NCBI GenBank assembly: GCA_945864225.1
Contig: CAMBAL010000001.1
Coordinates: forward strand, 1 to 64,000
Direction of reading: 5' to 3'
DNA: 64,000 nucleotides
Origin: an uncultured Blautia sp.
GTDB lineage: Bacteria; Bacillota; Clostridia; Lachnospirales; Lachnospiraceae
Shown here: positions 37,160-46,192 of the stretch, piece after piece
Layout of the letters: each line of letters opens with the position of its first letter
Position numbering within the stretch: position 1 is the stretch's first letter
Translations under genes and position numbers: made by a program
Notes under the pieces: generated by a model
Told to the model about the DNA's origin: nothing
Database searches by the model: none
Seen by the model: only the letters and a program-made list of their open reading frames with translations

Positions 37160-37849
37160 ATGAGCAGGAAAGTATTGGTAGTAGACGATGAGAAGCTGAT
37201 TGTTAAGGGAATCCGTTTCAGTCTTGAACAGGACGGAATGGAAGTGGACTGTGCCTATGACGGTGAAGAGGCAGTGGAAAAAGCGAAAGAGAATAAATAT
37301 GACATCATCCTGCTGGATCTCATGCTTCCGAAGATGGACGGGCTTGAGGTGTGCCAGCAGATCCGGGAATTTTCCAATGTTCCCATTGTGATGCTTACTG
37401 CCAAGGGCGAAGACATGGACAAGATCCTCGGTCTGGAATATGGTGCGGATGATTATATTACCAAACCGTTTAATATTCTGGAGGTCAAAGCCCGCATCAA
37501 GGCGATCATGCGCCGTGCCGGCTCTGACCATGAGCAGAAAGAAAAGGCAAAAACGATCCAGGCCGGAGACCTGAAGCTTGACTGTGAAAGCCGCCGTGTT
37601 TTTATTTCCGGCAAAGAAATCAACCTTACAGCGAAGGAATTTGATGTTCTGGAGCTGCTGGTGTTTAATCCAAATAAAGTATACAGCCGTGAAAATCTGC
37701 TGAATATTGTCTGGGGTTATGAATACCCGGGAGATGTGCGGACGGTTGACGTACATATCCGAAGACTTCGTGAAAAAATTGAGGCAAATCCCAGTGAGCC
37801 GAAATACGTACACACCAAATGGGGTGTGGGATATTATTTCCAGGCATAA
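37160..37849 (+). CDS. Response regulator, OmpR/PhoB family
   Basis: This 229-residue DNA-binding regulator has a receiver domain (1-118) with VDDEK, the phosphorylated Asp in IILLDLMLPKMDG, and KPF near 103. A winged helix follows (about 130-228, LTAKEFDVLELL, VDVHIRRLREKIE). It is four bases from the kinase gene and starts at ATG 37160 after AAGGAG. The sequence is close to the WalR/MtrA type. The GerMN lipoprotein completes the group. Confidence 0.95.
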   Translation: MSRKVLVVDDEKLIVKGIRFSLEQDGMEVDCAYDGEEAVEKAKENKYDIILLDLMLPKMDGLEVCQQIREFSNVPIVMLTAKGEDMDKILGLEYGADDYITKPFNILEVKARIKAIMRRAGSDHEQKEKAKTIQAGDLKLDCESRRVFISGKEINLTAKEFDVLELLVFNPNKVYSRENLLNIVWGYEYPGDVRTVDVHIRRLREKIEANPSEPKYVHTKWGVGYYFQA

Positions 37850-37852
37850 TCC

Positions 37853-39274
37853 ATGAAAAAACGGGGCAATTTTTTTAAAAGTCTGCGTTTTCGTATTCTG
37901 ATTATCCTGATTATTCTGGGAATTGTGCCAAGTGTCATTACTGTGGGAATGGTAATTAACAATTATGAAGATAAGGCCATTCAGATCCGTGTGGACGCAG
38001 TCCGGAATCAGTGTGAGATTTTGTGCAACCTGTTAATAAAATCAAACTATCTCAATGACTCCAGCTCAGACGCTGTCAACAGCAAGCTGGAGTTATTGTC
38101 TAATGTTTACGGCGGAAGAATTCTTCTGGTTGACAGGGATTTCAGGGTAGTAAAAGATACGTATCAGATGGATGAAGGAAAGGTGATGATCTCTCCGGAG
38201 ATTATCCGCTGTTTTAAAGGAGAAAATAATACCGGATATACCAGAAAACATCAGACTCTGGAGATTACGGTTCCGGTGAAAAGTCCGGATGTACAGCAGC
38301 TTCAGGGAGCCATGCTGGTGACTTTTTCCTGCAGGGAAATCACAGCAACGGTAGCGGAACTGGAGCAGAAAGGGATTCTGATCATCGGTATTATTGTTGT
38401 ACTTGCAGTCCTGCTTGGCTATGTTCTGTCGACGGTCCTGGTGAAACCTTTTGCCCGCGTGACAAAGGCGATTGAAGATTTGACAGATGGCTATCAGAAC
38501 GAGGAGATTTCTGTTCCGGACTATACGGAAACAGTGCTGATCACAGACGCATTCAATAAGATGGTGGCACGTATGAAAGTACTGGACGAATCCCGCCAGG
38601 AATTTGTTTCCAATGTGTCTCATGAACTGAAGACGCCTCTGACTTCCATGAAAGTATTGGCGGACTCTCTGGTAGGACAGCAGGGAGTGCCGGAAGAACT
38701 TTATCAGGAGTTTATGCAGGATATTACTGCGGAAATTGACCGCGAAAATAAGATTATTACAGACCTTCTTGCACTTGTAAAAATGGACAAGAAGACTTCG
38801 GATCTGAATATCACCCATATGGATATCAACCAGCTTCTTGAGGATATTCTGAAGCGGCTGCGTCCGATTGCGGACAAGCGACATATTGATCTGATCCTTG
38901 ACAGTTTCCGTACAGTGGAGGCTGATGTGGATGAAATTAAATTTACTTCAGCGATCAGCAACCTGGTGGAAAACGGAATCAAATATAACGTGGATGACGG
39001 CTGGGTGCGTGTATCCCTGGATGCAGATCACAAATATTTTTATGTGACAGTTGCGGATTCCGGACTGGGAATTCCGGAAGATTCCATAGACCGTATTTTT
39101 GAGAGATTTTATCGTGTGGACAAATCTCATTCCAGAGAAATCGGCGGTACCGGTCTGGGACTTGCGATTACCAGAAGCAGCATAGCCATGCATCATGGCG
39201 TGATCAAGGTATTCAGCAAAGAAGGAGAAGGCACGACTTTCTCCGTTAGAATCCCGCTGTCATATATTCCGTAG
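37853..39274 (+). CDS. Sensor histidine kinase with HAMP domain
   Basis: This 473-residue membrane kinase has helix 1 (about 12-32) and an outside sensor domain of about 130 residues (SNVYGGRILLVDRDFRVVKD looks Cache/PAS-like). Helix 2 is at about 173-195 and a HAMP domain follows. The phospho-His is in FVSNVSHELKTPLTSM, the N box is LVENGIKYN, and the G boxes are DSGLGIPEDSI and GGTGLGLAI. It pairs with the regulator just before it. The signal is unknown. The lipoprotein gene follows after 10 bases. Confidence 0.95.
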   Translation: MKKRGNFFKSLRFRILIILIILGIVPSVITVGMVINNYEDKAIQIRVDAVRNQCEILCNLLIKSNYLNDSSSDAVNSKLELLSNVYGGRILLVDRDFRVVKDTYQMDEGKVMISPEIIRCFKGENNTGYTRKHQTLEITVPVKSPDVQQLQGAMLVTFSCREITATVAELEQKGILIIGIIVVLAVLLGYVLSTVLVKPFARVTKAIEDLTDGYQNEEISVPDYTETVLITDAFNKMVARMKVLDESRQEFVSNVSHELKTPLTSMKVLADSLVGQQGVPEELYQEFMQDITAEIDRENKIITDLLALVKMDKKTSDLNITHMDINQLLEDILKRLRPIADKRHIDLILDSFRTVEADVDEIKFTSAISNLVENGIKYNVDDGWVRVSLDADHKYFYVTVADSGLGIPEDSIDRIFERFYRVDKSHSREIGGTGLGLAITRSSIAMHHGVIKVFSKEGEGTTFSVRIPLSYIP

Positions 39275-39284
39275 GAGGTGTCAG

Positions 39285-40220
39285 ATGAAGAAGTTTTTAT
39301 CTATGTTTATGGCTGTTCTTCTGATCTGTATTCCGCTTGCGGGGTGTACGATTGAAGTGGAAGAGGAACCGCAGGAAGAAGCGGCTGTTTCTTATCATAT
39401 TTATTATCTCAGCAGTGATGCGGCAGAGCTGATTGAGGAAGACTATATTCCGAAGGAAGAAACCACAGAGTATATGCTGAAAGATCTTATGCAGCGTCTT
39501 GGGAAAAAAGCTGCTGAGGGAGAGGAAATCAACCTTCTGCCAAAGGAAGTGACGATCAATTCCTATAAGCAGCAGGAAAACGTACTGATCATCGATTTTA
39601 ACAGTCAGTACAGCAAAATGAGCAGAGCCAGGGAGGTTCTGGTTCGTGCCGGAATTGTGAAGACATTTATACAGGTTCCGGGAATCGGTGCTGTTCGCTT
39701 TACAGTGGGCGGAGAAGATTTGAAGGATTCCAGAAATGCGGTTGTGGGTGAAATGACAGAGGATACCTTTGTGGAGTATTCTGATGAAAATCTGGACAGT
39801 TACCGGTATGATACCTTTACCCTGTATTTTACAGACAAGACAGGTACCGGACTTGTAGAAGAGAAGAGAAACGTCTATTATAAACGAAATCTTCCAAAAG
39901 AACGTGTGGTACTGGAGCAGCTTGCCAAAGGTCCTATGGTAAAAGATCATTACCCGACGATTCCGGAAAGTGCAGCAGTGCTGAGTGTGATGACTGCAGA
40001 CCGCGTCTGCTATGTAAGTATGGACGCAAGCCTTACCGATTATATTCCGGAGGTTTCGGAGGAGGCGGTGGTATATTCGATCGTCAATTCTCTTCTGGCT
40101 GTCGGTGATGCGGATAAGGTACAGATTTCCATAGAAGGGAAGAACACCGGTAATTTCGGGGAAAATCTTCCGGTATACAGCTATTATGAAAAAAATGAAG
40201 AACTGATTGTAACAGAATAG
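39285..40220 (+). CDS. GerMN-domain lipoprotein
   Basis: This 311-residue protein has a signal ending in IPLAGC with lipobox Cys21. Two GerMN domains follow: about 35-145 (VTINSYKQQENVLIIDFN) and about 165-300 (TFTLYFTDKTGTGL, VCYVSMDASLTDYIP). GerMN domains occur in spore germination GerM and in LpqB, the lipoprotein partner of MtrAB in actinobacteria. As the third gene of a regulator-kinase-lipoprotein operon, it probably modulates the kinase sensor domain, by analogy. Confidence 0.88.
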   Translation: MKKFLSMFMAVLLICIPLAGCTIEVEEEPQEEAAVSYHIYYLSSDAAELIEEDYIPKEETTEYMLKDLMQRLGKKAAEGEEINLLPKEVTINSYKQQENVLIIDFNSQYSKMSRAREVLVRAGIVKTFIQVPGIGAVRFTVGGEDLKDSRNAVVGEMTEDTFVEYSDENLDSYRYDTFTLYFTDKTGTGLVEEKRNVYYKRNLPKERVVLEQLAKGPMVKDHYPTIPESAAVLSVMTADRVCYVSMDASLTDYIPEVSEEAVVYSIVNSLLAVGDADKVQISIEGKNTGNFGENLPVYSYYEKNEELIVTE

Positions 40221-40295
40221 GAACGATCACAATTGTGTTTGCAGACAAGTGAGCGGTACCGCTGTTTTGAAAGCGATGTACCGGGGAGGAACGTT

Positions 40296-42632
40296 ATGGG
40301 AAAACGTCCGTTATGTCTGGTCTGCATACTCCTGATGATTGTTTTGTGCCTTGCGGATGGACTGGGGATTTCACTGGTCAGAGGAAATCCTCTTCCCCGG
40401 TCCCTCCAGGCATGGCTGGAAACACATCCGGATGCTGTTATCTGCGGGGAGGTTCAGCAGTGTGCAGAAACCGAATATTCCCAGTCTGTCTATCTCAAAA
40501 ATGTATCTTTGCTTCTGAAATCGGAAGGAGCAGAGAAGTCTGAAAAAATTTCCATCGAAAATGTAAGAGTTTTTTTAAAAAACAATAAAGAAAATGCCAT
40601 GGAGAAAATACCTGCAGGAACATTGCTGAAAGTGTCCGGCAGGCTGGTTCGCGTGCCTGAAACAAGGAATCCGGGAGAATTTGACAGCCGGCAGTATTAT
40701 GCGTGCAGGCATATTTATTATTTTCTGAAAGATGGTGTGATCGAAGAAAAATCGGAGTCTTTTTCTGTATATCTGCAGGGACTGGAAGATGTGAGAGAAT
40801 GTTTTGTGAATGTTTTCGAGAACACTGCAGGAGCGGATGCACCGGTGTTTGAGGCAATGCTTCTCGGGGAAAAAGGCAATCTGGAAGAAGAAACAAAAAT
40901 GCGGTATCAGATGGCTGGCATGATTCATATTCTGGCTATTTCGGGCATGCATATCAGCCTTCTGGGTGAAGGGGTAAACAGGTTTCTGAAAAAGGCGGGA
41001 CTTGGGCTGTTTGCATCGGGAATGCTTGCTCTGGGTCTGATGCTGCAGTACGGGATGATGACCGGCGGAAGTGTGGCTGCCATGCGTGCAGTCTGTATGT
41101 TTCTGATGTCTGTGGGAGCACAGCTTCTGGGAAGATGTTATGACAGTCTCAGCGCACTGGGACTGTCGGCGGTCATACTTCTTCTCAGTGCGCCTGCAAA
41201 TCTGTACAGCAGCGGATTTCTGCTGTCTTTTGGAGCGGTTCTGGGAATCCGGGCAGGAGCGGCTCTGGTAAAAATGACCGGAATAAAAAACAAAATCCTT
41301 ACAGCATTACTTTCTTCTGCTGCGGTGCAGCTGGTGACGATGCCGGTGCTTCTGTATTTTTATGGAGAAGTTTCCATGGCTGGAATTTTTCTGAATCTTC
41401 TGGTGCTGCCAACTGTGGGGCTGGTGCTGCTGACTGGAGCTGCGGGAGGGCTTATTGGGCTTTTCAGCCTGAAAGCTGCGGCTGTGACATTGATTCCGGG
41501 GCGTGCTCTGTTATGGTTGTATGATTTCTGCTGTAAACTGGCAGGAAAGCTTCCGGTGTGTACCTGGATCGGAGGAAAACCGGAAATCTGGCAAATGATC
41601 ATTTATTATGTGTTGCTGCTAATGGTATTTTTTGTGGGAAAAAAGGATGGATCTGCTGTCAGGATTTTTCGAAAAATCCAGGAAAAAGGGAAAGCTTCCG
41701 GAAGAGATAAAGTTCATGGCGAATGTTTCGGTCAGGAAAACGATAATCGGCGATACAAGTATATTCTGTGTGTCCTGCTGATGTGTACAGCAGTGCTCAT
41801 ACTCGGATGGCGTGACAGAAAAGGCCTGAAGATTACCTGCCTGGATGTTGGTCAGGGAGATGCCATTGTTCTGGAGACGGAGGAAGGATATCATTTTCTG
41901 GTTGATGGAGGCAGCAGCAATAAAACGAAGGTAGGACAAAAGCAGATTCTTCCCTTTTTAAAGAGCAGGGGGATTTCGAAGCTTGACGGGATTCTGATCT
42001 CACATACAGATCAGGACCACATCAGCGGAATTCAGGAATTGCTGGAGCTGATGGCGGAAGATCTTACCGGAATCCGTGCGGATAAACTGATTCTGCCAAA
42101 ATGGACACAAAAGAATGAAGCGTATGAGGAACTGGAGAAAACAGCTCTGCGTTCCGGCGTGAAACCTGTATATGCAGGACACGGTGATATCATACAGGCG
42201 GGAAGACTGGAATTGGCGTTTCTGGCTCCTGTGATAAATGAGGAGCAGAAAGAAGAGCCGGATGTCAATGAGAATGGGATAGTCTGCGAGGTGAGATATG
42301 GTGATTTCCGAGGGCTTCTGACAGGGGATATCGGAATGGAAACCGAAAAGAAACTTCTGCCGTATCTGTCTGATATAGATTTTCTTAAAGTGGCTCATCA
42401 TGGATCCCGGTATTCCACAGGAGCGGAATTTCTGCAAAAGGTTCGTCCGGAGATAGGTGTGATTTCCTGTTCTTCTTCGAATACCTACGGACATCCGTCG
42501 GATGAGACGATAGAAAGGCTGAAAATGGCCGGGTGCCGGGTGGAATATACGATGAAGAACGGGGCGATACAATGCAGGACTGATGGAACGAAAATCTGTG
42601 TGACAGAATGGCTGCAAAATAAGGAAAAATAA
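40296..42632 (+). CDS. comEC: DNA uptake channel protein ComEC/Rec2
   Basis: This 778-residue protein forms the channel that brings single-stranded DNA into the cytoplasm. It has an N-terminal DUF4131 region (about 1-190), a competence membrane core (about 200-480, IHILAISGMHISLLGEG) and a C-terminal metallo-beta-lactamase domain. The last shows LDVGQGDAIVLET, VDGGSS, SHTDQDHISG and VAHHGSRYST, with the metal ligands apparently intact. An upstream TTG gives a longer frame, but GGGGAGGA precedes ATG 40296. Whether this strain is competent cannot be told; the late genes here are full length. Confidence 0.94.
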   Translation: MGKRPLCLVCILLMIVLCLADGLGISLVRGNPLPRSLQAWLETHPDAVICGEVQQCAETEYSQSVYLKNVSLLLKSEGAEKSEKISIENVRVFLKNNKENAMEKIPAGTLLKVSGRLVRVPETRNPGEFDSRQYYACRHIYYFLKDGVIEEKSESFSVYLQGLEDVRECFVNVFENTAGADAPVFEAMLLGEKGNLEEETKMRYQMAGMIHILAISGMHISLLGEGVNRFLKKAGLGLFASGMLALGLMLQYGMMTGGSVAAMRAVCMFLMSVGAQLLGRCYDSLSALGLSAVILLLSAPANLYSSGFLLSFGAVLGIRAGAALVKMTGIKNKILTALLSSAAVQLVTMPVLLYFYGEVSMAGIFLNLLVLPTVGLVLLTGAAGGLIGLFSLKAAAVTLIPGRALLWLYDFCCKLAGKLPVCTWIGGKPEIWQMIIYYVLLLMVFFVGKKDGSAVRIFRKIQEKGKASGRDKVHGECFGQENDNRRYKYILCVLLMCTAVLILGWRDRKGLKITCLDVGQGDAIVLETEEGYHFLVDGGSSNKTKVGQKQILPFLKSRGISKLDGILISHTDQDHISGIQELLELMAEDLTGIRADKLILPKWTQKNEAYEELEKTALRSGVKPVYAGHGDIIQAGRLELAFLAPVINEEQKEEPDVNENGIVCEVRYGDFRGLLTGDIGMETEKKLLPYLSDIDFLKVAHHGSRYSTGAEFLQKVRPEIGVISCSSSNTYGHPSDETIERLKMAGCRVEYTMKNGAIQCRTDGTKICVTEWLQNKEK

Positions 42633-42856
42633 TTTCCGGAAAGAAAAATAAAGAAAACAGCAAAAGAAGAAAAGGTTCCGGCAAGGATACAGGTGCCTTT
42701 ACGACAGGGATCTTCCATTTGTGTGAAGTATAGAAAACGAAAACAAGAAATTGTGCAAAATATACAAAAAACTGAAATGAGAAGAAAAATGGAAAAGTAA
42801 ATATAGTTCGAAAAAAATAATAATTAGGCCGATATTATGCAAAACATCAGACAATA

Positions 42857-42885
42857 TTGACAGAGATAAAAAAGGGTGATAAGGT
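42857..42885 (+). promoter_or_regulatory. Promoter of the sugar-uptake island
   Basis: TTGACA (42857-42862), 17 bases, TAAGGT (42880-42885). The -35 is perfect and the -10 weak, as suits an activator-dependent promoter such as one served by the AraC protein at 49.8 kb. Confidence 0.6.
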
Positions 42886-42903
42886 TTGTTTATAGAAAAA
42901 CAA

Positions 42904-42924
42904 GCATTTTGTATGGCAAAATGC
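42904..42924. promoter_or_regulatory. Palindrome before the solute-binding protein gene
   Basis: GCATTTTG-TATGG-CAAAATGC is a perfect 8-base inverted repeat downstream of the promoter and upstream of the ribosome binding site. It could be an operator or a hairpin in the leader. Confidence 0.5.
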
Positions 42925-42960
42925 ACAAAAGCAAAACCAGACAAGGAGGAAGAAGAAAAC

Positions 42961-44352
42961 ATGAAAAAAAGAGTATTTGCAATGTTGATGGCAGCAGCTA
43001 TGGTATCCACTGCAGTTGTGCCGGTATTTGCGGAAGAGGCAGCAGAAGAGACTACTGAGGCTGGTACTGTCAATGATGTGAACGATCCGAATTATCAGTG
43101 GCCGGATTATTCAGGAGAAACACTGAACTTTATGTGGTGGGGATCTGATACACGTCATCAGAAAACCATCGAAGTCATCGAAATGTATGAAGAGCTGACC
43201 GGAATCGATATCGAATACGAATATGCAGACGGTTCCAGCTACTGGACCGTATTCCAGGCAAAAATGGCAGGAAACGAACTTCCGGATGTATTCCAGATGG
43301 GAAATAACTGGGCAACCTATTATGACACGATCGAGCCTCTGAACAGTTATATTGACAGCGGAATCATCGATACAAGCTCAATCAATGAAGCAATGCTTGC
43401 AACAACTGTAAACAATGCAAACGGTGATGTAACCGGTATTTCCAACGGAGCAAATGCAAGATGTTTTGCATATAATCCGGCAATTTTTGATGAATGCGGT
43501 GTGCCGTATCCGACTGAGAACTGGACATGGGATGATTTCGCAGCTGCATGCCGTGCCATTACCGAGCAGACCGGCAACCCTGCAATCACCACAGTAGAAT
43601 ACAACAGTCTTCTGTTCAGTGTGGTTACCCAGTGGAAAGAAGGTTATAACTTCTATGCGATGGATGGAAGCGATTTTGCATTTGAAGGCGATACGGAACC
43701 GATCGCATACTTTATGAACCTGTACAACGATCTGATGAAAGAAGGATGCATCGGTGACTGGGGTATCCAGAATGAAATCGGACAGAACGTGGAAGCTGAC
43801 TGGATCGCATACGGTGACGCAGCGATGATCATGCTTTCTTCCAACCAGTTCCAGGCTCTGAGTAATGCAGCATCCGAGAACGGAATTGAACTGGAACTCT
43901 GCACACTGCCGAAAGTTTCCGCAGACGGACAGTCCGGTATGGTAGTTCGTTCCTCTCAGCAGCTGAGCATTTACTCCAAATCTGAGAAAAAAGAAATCGC
44001 AGCAAACTTCATTAACTTCTTTGCAAACAGTATTGAAGCAAACAAGATTCTCAACTGTGAGCGTGGTGTTTCCATTAACAGCGCAGTACTTGAGGCGCTC
44101 AAGGCCGACAGCACTCTGACAGATGCGACAACTGCAAAAGTATATGATATCATCGATCTGATTGGTTCCATGGAAGATACCAAGAATTCCAGCCCGGCAG
44201 AACCTACCGCAAATGAAGAAATCTCTGACGTTCTTAAGAAAGAATATGCACAGGGTCTCTACAATGGTTCTTACGAAAATGGTGAGGAAGCAGCTGAAGC
44301 ATTCTGGGCAGAAGCACAGGAAATCTGGGCAAAATTCGAAACACAGGAATAA
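42961..44352 (+). CDS. ABC transporter sugar-binding protein without lipobox
   Basis: This 463-residue extracellular solute-binding protein (family 1) is the capture subunit of a sugar importer. LPDVFQMGNNW and the NFMWWGSDTRHQKT start are typical of oligosaccharide binders. The signal peptide reads AAAMVSTAVVPVFA then EEAAEE, cut after about Ala24, with no Cys, so it should not be lipid anchored as most Gram-positive binding proteins are. It starts at ATG 42961 after AAGGAGG. A terminator-like hairpin after the stop precedes the permeases, which should give more binding protein than permease. By context the cargo is a xylan- or pectin-derived oligosaccharide. Confidence 0.92.
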   Translation: MKKRVFAMLMAAAMVSTAVVPVFAEEAAEETTEAGTVNDVNDPNYQWPDYSGETLNFMWWGSDTRHQKTIEVIEMYEELTGIDIEYEYADGSSYWTVFQAKMAGNELPDVFQMGNNWATYYDTIEPLNSYIDSGIIDTSSINEAMLATTVNNANGDVTGISNGANARCFAYNPAIFDECGVPYPTENWTWDDFAAACRAITEQTGNPAITTVEYNSLLFSVVTQWKEGYNFYAMDGSDFAFEGDTEPIAYFMNLYNDLMKEGCIGDWGIQNEIGQNVEADWIAYGDAAMIMLSSNQFQALSNAASENGIELELCTLPKVSADGQSGMVVRSSQQLSIYSKSEKKEIAANFINFFANSIEANKILNCERGVSINSAVLEALKADSTLTDATTAKVYDIIDLIGSMEDTKNSSPAEPTANEEISDVLKKEYAQGLYNGSYENGEEAAEAFWAEAQEIWAKFETQE

Positions 44353-44369
44353 AGAATTTTGATGAAACC

Positions 44370-44404
44370 GCGCTCTGAAGGATTTCCTTCAGGGCGCATT
44401 TTTT
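44370..44404 (+). terminator. Partial terminator after the binding-protein gene
   Basis: GCGCTCTGAAGG and CCTTCAGGGCGC pair over 12 bases (one G-U) with a TTT-centred loop, then six T. It sits inside the operon, just before the permease ribosome binding site. Confidence 0.85.
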
Positions 44405-44417
44405 AAGGAGGATGACT

Positions 44418-45326
44418 ATGAAAGAAAGCAGAAAAGCTTCACTGAAAGCATTTCTGAATAATGATAATACCGTGGGATATATTTTTGCGGCACCGTTTAT
44501 TATCGGATTCTGTGGATTGACTCTGATTCCGATGGCGCTGTCTTTATATTATTCCTTCTGTGATTATAAAATTGGCGGAAATGCATTATGGATTGGTCTG
44601 CAGAATTATCTGAATCTGTTTAAAGATGCCACATTTGGAAACTCAATTATGGTGACACTGCAGTATGTATTGATCGGAGTACCGCTGAAGCTGGTTTTTG
44701 CATTATTTATTGCAATGCTTCTGACAAGACCTACCAGACTTCAGGGAATCTACCGTGCGGTATATTATATTCCGTCTCTGATCGGTGGTTCCGTGGCAGT
44801 TGCACTGGTATGGAAACAGCTTTTTGGAAGCCGCGGTCCGATTGTAAGCTTTATCAAGAGTATGGGTGTGACGGGATTTAACTTTTTTGGCAGTACGACA
44901 TGGGCATTTATTCCGCTGGTGCTCTGTAATGCATGGCAGTTTGGTTCTTCCATGCTGATCTTTGCATCCGGGCTTAAGCAGATTCCTATGGATTATTATG
45001 AAGCGGCAGAGATTGACGGAGCCGGTGCAGTGAAAAGATTCTTTAAGATTACCCTTCCGTGTCTGTCTCCGATTATTCTGTTTAACCTTCTGATGCAGCT
45101 GATTTCCGGATTTATGACTTTTACACAGGCGCAGATCATCACAAACGGCGGTCCGAATCATGCGACAGAATATGTTTCCCTGTTCATCTTTACAGAGGGA
45201 TTTTCTTATGGACATATGGGATATGCCTGTGCGGCATCCTGGATTATCCTGATCATTATGGCGGTTACCACCGGCATTATTTTCAAGACATCCAAGACCT
45301 GGGTATTTTATGAAGCAGATGAATAA
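44418..45326 (+). CDS. Sugar ABC transporter permease, MalF/LplB type
   Basis: This 302-residue inner permease has six helices. The EAA motif is seen as YYEAAEIDGAGAVKRFFKITLP near residue 200, where the ATPase docks. Its start is ATG 44418, six bases after AAGGAGG; an ATG at 44412 overlaps that site. It pairs with the next gene. No ATPase gene is in the island, so a shared MsmX-type ATPase elsewhere is probably used. Confidence 0.95.
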   Translation: MKESRKASLKAFLNNDNTVGYIFAAPFIIGFCGLTLIPMALSLYYSFCDYKIGGNALWIGLQNYLNLFKDATFGNSIMVTLQYVLIGVPLKLVFALFIAMLLTRPTRLQGIYRAVYYIPSLIGGSVAVALVWKQLFGSRGPIVSFIKSMGVTGFNFFGSTTWAFIPLVLCNAWQFGSSMLIFASGLKQIPMDYYEAAEIDGAGAVKRFFKITLPCLSPIILFNLLMQLISGFMTFTQAQIITNGGPNHATEYVSLFIFTEGFSYGHMGYACAASWIILIIMAVTTGIIFKTSKTWVFYEADE

Positions 45327-45338
45327 GGAGGCCTTGAG

Positions 45339-46178
45339 ATGAAAGCAAAGAAGAATATTTACACCGTATGTTATCATGTGTTTGTAGTGCTGTTTGGCTT
45401 GCTGATGATTTATCCGGTAATCTGGATGATCTTAAGTTCTTTCAAAATGAAAAGCGAAATTCTGGGAAATAATGCGCCGTTTTTCCCGACAGAATGGGTT
45501 TTTGAGAACTATCCCAACGGCTGGAAAGGTGCCGGAGAATACAGCTTTGCCACATATTTTAAGAACTCGATCGTCATTTCTGTACTGGCTACAGTGGGAA
45601 CGGTCGTGAGTTCTGCAATGGTTGCCTATGCGCTGGCACGAGTAAAATTTAAAGGCAGGAAATTCTGGTTTACCTGCATGATTATGACCATGCTTCTTCC
45701 GGGACAGGTTCTGATGATTCCTCAGTACATTATCTGGAACAATCTTCATATGGTGGGTACGTTTGTTCCGATGATTCTGCCGAAATTTCTGGGAGTACCA
45801 TTCTTTATTTACATGATGATGCAGTTTATCAAAGGACTTCCAAAAGAGCTGGATGAGGCGGCGATGATTGACGGATGCAACCGTTATCAGATTTTTTCAA
45901 AAATAGTGCTTCCTCTTCTGGGACCATCGATTATTACGACTGTTGTAATTCAGTTCTACTGGGTATGGGATGATTATATGGGACCATTGCTTTATCTTAC
46001 CAAGCCGGGACTTTATACAGTATCCTTCGCAATCAAAAACTTTGCGGATGTTCAGGGAACCAATTTCGGCCCGATGTTTGCCATGTCCACACTGTCACTG
46101 ATTCCGGTATTCCTGTTGTTCCTGTTCTTTAACCGTTATCTGATGGACGGTGTAACAGCGGGAAGTGTCAAAGGCTGA
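45339..46178 (+). CDS. Sugar ABC transporter permease, MalG/LplC type
   Basis: This 279-residue permease has six helices and the EAA motif LDEAAMIDGCNRYQIFSKIVLP near residue 170. YPVIWMILSSFK near the start and the end RYLMDGVTAGSVKG are typical of the MalG group. It starts at ATG 45339, after AGGAGG, 12 bases after the MalF-type gene. It forms the channel with that subunit. Confidence 0.95.
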   Translation: MKAKKNIYTVCYHVFVVLFGLLMIYPVIWMILSSFKMKSEILGNNAPFFPTEWVFENYPNGWKGAGEYSFATYFKNSIVISVLATVGTVVSSAMVAYALARVKFKGRKFWFTCMIMTMLLPGQVLMIPQYIIWNNLHMVGTFVPMILPKFLGVPFFIYMMMQFIKGLPKELDEAAMIDGCNRYQIFSKIVLPLLGPSIITTVVIQFYWVWDDYMGPLLYLTKPGLYTVSFAIKNFADVQGTNFGPMFAMSTLSLIPVFLLFLFFNRYLMDGVTAGSVKG

Positions 46179-46192
46179 TACAGGAGAAAACG

